A stretch of DNA of 64,000 bases from Lonicera japonica. Its lineage: Eukaryota > Streptophyta > Magnoliopsida > Dipsacales > Caprifoliaceae. The translations under genes and the position numbers were made by a program. Within the stretch, counting starts at the first letter, position 1. Each line of letters opens with the position of its first letter. The notes under the pieces are model-generated. The model saw only the letters and a list, made by a program, of their open reading frames with translations, did not search any database and was not told the DNA's origin. The DNA lies in assembly GCA_021464415.1 (NCBI GenBank), contig CM038466.1:19593017-19657016 (forward strand). Reading direction: 5' to 3'. Positions 59,328 through 64,000 of this stretch are shown here, in pieces.

Positions 59328-60700
59328 ACTAACGTGTTTTGATTGAAATTTTTAACTTCAAACATTGTTACCCCTTCCGCACTTGATCTATCACAACCAC
59401 AATATTCATATCTACAAGACAAATTTGGTCACTTGATTTGGACCTAACTGTAAAGTACTGAACGGAGTGACAAAAATTAATATCAGTCAGAACCCCACTT
59501 GAACCTTGAGTTAGGTTTCAAGTTCAACTTTCAAGAGTTATAAATGCCTCCCTCTAATTTGTCCAAAATATATATATATATATATATAAACTTGAAAGAA
59601 GAATAAAATTTCTAATATTGATAGCTAGGGTGGCAATTTCGGTTTCATTGATCAAGGATGGCAATTGTGGGAATCATTTTAAAGTAGAGTTGTAATATGG
59701 ACCATTTGTTTAAAAATTAGATAGTTTAGATTTTTCCAATGGCTGTAATCTTTGACGATAACTCATTGAAATATAAAATATTATCAAAATTTGAGCTTTT
59801 TTTTTTTTTTTGTACATCAATGGTCTAGAATTTATCAACTCTTTTTCAGAGTGATTCCTATAACTCACGAGTTGATAGTTATGTTTTGTAATTACAAATT
59901 ATGTAAAATTTGGTGTTATATAAGTTTAGTTGATTAAAGTTGCGTTGTAAATTTGAAGAGTAGCAGCTTTTAAGTTCCCTTCCGATTCTCATCCACATAT
60001 AAATATCCTGTAGAACTAGGTACATTTAATATGGATAGTATGATTGTCATATTAATGGGTTTTTAGGTACCATTTGGAACCCAACATTTCTGGCCCTTTA
60101 CAGCAAAATAAAGGAAGCCAGGAGGGCATCAGGGAGAGGTTGTTGGCATATCCCAATTCACAATTAATTATAATTAAAAAAAAAATGTTTTTAAATGCAC
60201 CCGACCCCGACGTAATTTTGCTTCTTGTTATATTTTTCAAATTTTTTTTAACTCACCTTACAAATATATATGTATTTTTTTTTACTTAAAAATGATGTAT
60301 ATTTAGTACATTCACTCTCTACTAAAAGAAAATTAGTATTTCAAACTCAAAAATAAGTAAATTGTAAAATTATGTGCGCAATGAATATAAAAGTAAATGT
60401 TTAATTTGAGAGCTAATTGAACATTTGAAATGATAGATAATCTAATATTTCATTAATTGATTGTGATTATTGAACTAAAATTATTAATAGTTTGAGTGGT
60501 AAAAATTCCGGTGTTAGGAAGGTTTTAAAATTAACTTTGTTTTGACAAAACAATTATAAAATATGAATATATTCCAATTTTATTATTTTTATTTTAAAAC
60601 AAACAATCATCAGGCCCCTACTTGAATTATTTATTGGTCATAAGTCATAACATAAAGAAACCAAACCTCTTGACCTAATGGTATAAGACTACCACTAGGA
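59328..60700. other. AT-rich spacer
   Basis: A (TA)n run lies at 59570-59588. 60060-60150 is GC-richer but gives no recognisable product. No gene seen. Confidence 0.4.
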
Positions 60701-60708
60701 CAACCATG

Positions 60709-61320
60709 CAGGGATGTGCCCAGAGTGGACCGAGGGGGTACGAATGTACCTCCTGAGATCTTGGGAAAATTTCACCGGGAAAAATTTACAACGGACCTAT
60801 TTGTAATTTACGTTAATAGTATAAGGCGAGTTAAAATATTTATGACATTTGGTAAGCATAGAAAAAGTTACACATGGGGGGACTTATATACTCAAGGGGC
60901 ACTTACATGCATATAACGTTAATAGCATAGGGTATGTTGTAGTATTTATATTATGGTATTTTGATGCTCAAGACAACACAAATCTTTACTATTATCGTGT
61001 AGAATTGTTCTATACAGTGATTGATTTAATGCTTCAAGAGTTGAATAAATGATTCAATGAACTGAATATGGAGTTGTTACTTTGTATGGCTTGTTTTGAT
61101 TCAAGCAATTCATTTTCTGAATATGATAAGGTAAAATTGCTTCGTTTTGCAGAGTTTTACCCATCTAACTTTTCAATGTTATAGCTAATTAGACTTGAAC
61201 ATCAACTCGATAATTATATTTTGACTTGTCGTTGTTTTTAGTAGTTGAAAAAAAAAATTCATACATTTTTAGAATTCTTACATTCGTACCCCCTCAATCA
61301 AATTCTTGCGTACGTCCTTG
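60709..61320 (+). mobile_element. Deleted hAT element carrying a transposase remnant
   Basis: Terminal repeats CAGGGATGTGCCCAGA...GAGGGGGTACGAATGTA and, inverted from the right, CAAGGACGTACGCAAGA...GAGGGGGTACGAATGTA. Flanks CAACCATG (60701-60708) and CAACCTTG (61321-61328) match at 7 of 8 positions, fitting a hAT target duplication. Only the C-terminal end of the transposase remains, so this is an internal deletion derivative. Confidence 0.75.
60972..61233 (+). pseudogene. hAT transposase C-terminal remnant (zf-MYM1/DUF4371 type)
   Basis: One frame reads NLYYYRVELFYTVIDLMLQE, LNK-stop-FNELNMELLLCMACF, DSSNSFSEYDKVKLLRFAEF, YPSNFSML-stop and LIRLEHQLDNYIL. This is the conserved C-terminal part of plant zinc finger MYM-type protein 1-like transposases, as I remember them (YRV.LF...ID..L.EL..RF.E.N.ELL.C.ACL; F...DK.KL..LA.FYP). 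Two in-frame stops (TGA after LNK; TAG after FSML) inactivate it. The stops stand where Arg and Glu codons are expected. The N-terminal zinc finger and most of the catalytic region are absent. Confidence 0.75.
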
Positions 61321-61328
61321 CAACCTTG

Positions 61329-64000
61329 GGTTCGACTTGGTACTCCCAAGACTGATTCATTGTGTTGTCGACAACTTGGTGCTCCCAAGATCGAGCACCG
61401 GAATCGAGGATTTGTAGAAGTGATCGAAAATTGGCCTAGACGTACACCCCGTGGAGTAACTCTCGAAATAACATAAAGAAAATTCCGATCTCATTTTTAA
61501 AATTTTTAGGAAAAAAAGAAAAAGAGACTCGAAAAACATAAGTTATTTCTTATGTGTTTTTAATTAAAAAAATGCCCCAAGTACTTGAGTTATTTCTTGG
61601 AAAAAAGGAAAAAAACGGATATCTATGTTTACGGTAAATACAGCGGCAACTTGCTGGCTATTAAGTATTTAGGCCTCCCGGAGATGTGGGGTTTGAATCC
61701 TTTCACTTTTGTTAAATAGTTTATTTAAAACGTAATCTTTTATAGTATGGTGAATTCTAATCTTACATACATGTCTGTTTCTCGAGTTAGTGAGTTACAC
61801 AAGTTAAAAGTACATTTCACGAGTGGGCGCATGCAAGTCACATTGTGTTATATATTGTAACAAAAGGAAGAGAATAAACTGTGAATAAATTAGGGCAACC
61901 ATAACACAAATTATTAAATGTAATAGCAATAGAAGATAAATATGTAAAATAATGCCAATGGTGGCTGTGTGAAAGACTAGCTAGAACCTACTGCTGAGAC
62001 AAAAGGAGATGATTTTTTAAAGCCAAATTGAGAGCTCGATCCATATATCTCTAGATGTTGTAATGCTTATGATATGGAAAGAGAGGAACTACAGAATTTT
62101 TAAAAATACAGCTAGGGCAAGATTGGAAGAATGTGCTGTTCATTAATGTTGAAGAGCTGATCGGAGAAGCCACATGGAAGTGGAGAACTTAATTATACTA
62201 GATGACTGATGTGCAGAGATCTTTTCTTTCTTTCTTTTCTTTTTTTATATGGTACATGTGCAGAAATCTTTATTTTGCAGCGTTGATAGATTTGCAGTAT
62301 TAAGTTGCCCTGTATAAGTTTGTTGTTTTTTGATAAATAATATTTATATTTCACCAAAATAGAAAAAGGTGTTTGATAAGGGTCTCGCGACCTTTTACAT
62401 ATTCGTATTATTATAAGTATAGTAAGTTAAACATGATATATATATATATATAACCACCACAATATATATATATATACTAGTGGCGAGAAAAAAATTCATG
62501 ATGTATCTAGCCCCTATGTAAAATCTTCAAGAAATAATTTATTACCTCCTAGAATTGTGGAAATTAAATAATTTGTGCTATATATAGGAACCGTTGACAG
62601 TTCGGGTGGTGACTAGTTATGACCAATAATATAGCTAGCAATCTTCTATTAAGAGAGGGCATATATATATATACATATGCACCCATTTATATAAGCCACG
62701 TCATATATACTTATGTCGACTATCGATTATATGTGCCGTTCAACGTGGTCTCTTCAAAAAATTTCTACTAAAAGTAAATGTTACGAGATATAAAGATGAT
62801 CATCTCAAGTATAACAACAATTGTGGCCTTTAAAGTTTAAACGAGGTGCATTAATTTATTTGAAGTCCTCAGAGAGAATATTTCACCAGCTACAAGTTGC
62901 TAATGATCACAAGATAATATAAGTGCCACGTATTCTGCAGTAAATACCTGTTGTACATGGTAGCTAGTTAACAAGCTGGAACTCGGCGCTGTATATGCAT
63001 ATATTTTGTTGACACAAAAGATGAAATTAACAAGAATCAAGAATCCCCGCGATATAACGAGTTTGACAAATTTTACAAGTGATGACATATTTTTCATACA
63101 AAATTGACCTCTCCAAAATGTCCCACACATAATTATCAGTACTTAAACTTGGAGATTTTGTATTCAAGTTGATCTTATCAGATTTTCTTCTCGCATTTTC
63201 AAAGCGATATATTAAAATATAATATATTTAAATGCTTGTGAGAAATTGAGGAAAATAAAAATCTAGCCACGCCACTAGGAAGGACCATCAAATTGAAGTG
63301 TATCCAATCCTAGGATGAAACACATGTAGATCAATATGAAGGGTGGGGGCATATATGAAAGTCTTAAATTTGCGGTTGGGGGTTGAGACGCTGTGTAGCA
63401 GTAACAACAATTGACTAATCATTTACTTTTAATAAATAAATAGTGTATGTACGTTTTCCTTACATTGCCATTCATTGCCTGCTTCATTTCTTGTCAAAAC
63501 AGTTTTCCAATTTAATGTCAACCAAACTCTGGTGTGGGCCAGTTAAGTAGCAAACTTGAATTATGATAAATATCTTATAATTAATTAAGAGTTTAAGTTA
63601 TGTAAAATGTAACAATTAGAAAATCAGGTCACAAGTAATATATATTATGAATCTTTTAATCTTAATATAAAATTGAAGAATGATTAATTAAAGTGAGCAC
63701 AAACTCACCCCAACATCCCATTGAACCCAAAAAAACAAAATTACATTTATTGTAAACCAAACCCCAACAGGTAGCTCTTTACTCTATAGCCATCACTCAA
63801 CCACAAACGGAATGTGATGGTCCAAGTAATTCTACCTATTTTCTAAGGGGAAATATTTGAACTATATTAGTGTCTTTTCTTATTTTAATTTTTTTTTATC
63901 TATTCTTTCGTTTTTTTCACTATATTAGTCATGTCCATGCCTCTGTGGTACTATATAATAAAAATATAGTTAATTTTATATTTAATAAATTGCTTATTGA
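61329..64000. other. Spacer to the window end
   Basis: A GC-richer patch at 61325-61470 resembles LTR or untranslated retroelement sequence but has no defined end. GGGTTTGAATCC (61690-61701) is a tRNA-like B-box and may mark a SINE scrap. Short TA runs lie at 62435-62475 and 62660-62675. No gene seen on either strand. Confidence 0.4.

Noticed and set aside
62900..63130. 76-residue minus-strand open frame near the window end
   Set aside because: No motif, no splice-supported extension and A/T-rich composition like the flanks; judged chance.

Overview
The window is nuclear DNA of a flowering plant, most likely a core eudicot. It is AT-rich and gene-poor, has GT-AG introns, and is packed with plant transposon families. 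Only two host genes are recognisable. A cytokinin trans-hydroxylase-type cytochrome P450 (CYP735A-like) on the minus strand is cut by the window start, leaving three 5' exons at 1-1261. A complete, intronless 3-ketoacyl-CoA synthase of the KCS6/CER6/CUT1 type lies on the minus strand at 43022-44512. No tRNA, rRNA, CRISPR array or bacterial feature was seen.

Layout. 1-1.4 kb: the P450 5' half and its TATA-like site. 1.4-8.1 kb: AT-rich spacer with a three-copy 150-bp tandem repeat, a four-armed foldback element and three Tourist-like MITEs. 8155-9385: a non-autonomous hAT with an exact 8-bp target duplication. 10.0-17.6 kb: a LINE RNase H scrap, then a decayed autonomous Helitron (Rep plus PIF1-like helicase, minus strand) whose 3' hairpin and CTAG end are visible at 10279-10304. 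17.7-18.9 kb: a tandem segmental duplication. 19735-20941: a solo LTR with TSD CCACC. 21365-21725: a MITE. 22.3-25.7 kb: a CACTA-like element without recognisable genes. 26048-34762: an 8.7-kb CACTA element holding a nested solo Copia-type LTR (TSD ATTAG), a 1.1-kb tandem repeat and a broken tnpA-like gene.

34.8-39.0 kb: spacer with an old duplication and one palindromic MITE. 39044-41265: a 5'-truncated L1-type LINE with a 16-bp TSD. 43.0-44.7 kb: the KCS gene. 45-51 kb: MITE relics and two small Helitrons lying head to tail. 51.6-58.7 kb: another Tourist-like MITE, three further hAT-like elements (one with a nested MITE), a third LTR-like sequence and long C and G runs. 59.0-61.3 kb: a short MITE and a deleted hAT carrying a transposase C-terminal remnant. 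61.3-64 kb: no recognised feature.

The two host genes belong to unrelated pathways (cytokinin side-chain hydroxylation; very-long-chain fatty acid elongation for cuticular wax), and nothing suggests they work together. The most notable structural observation is that all three LTR-like sequences carry their own unrelated array of short palindromes just upstream of a TATA-like box. In two of them the palindromes are spaced about 20 bp apart. This looks like independently evolved promoter-proximal enhancer arrays in the U3 regions.
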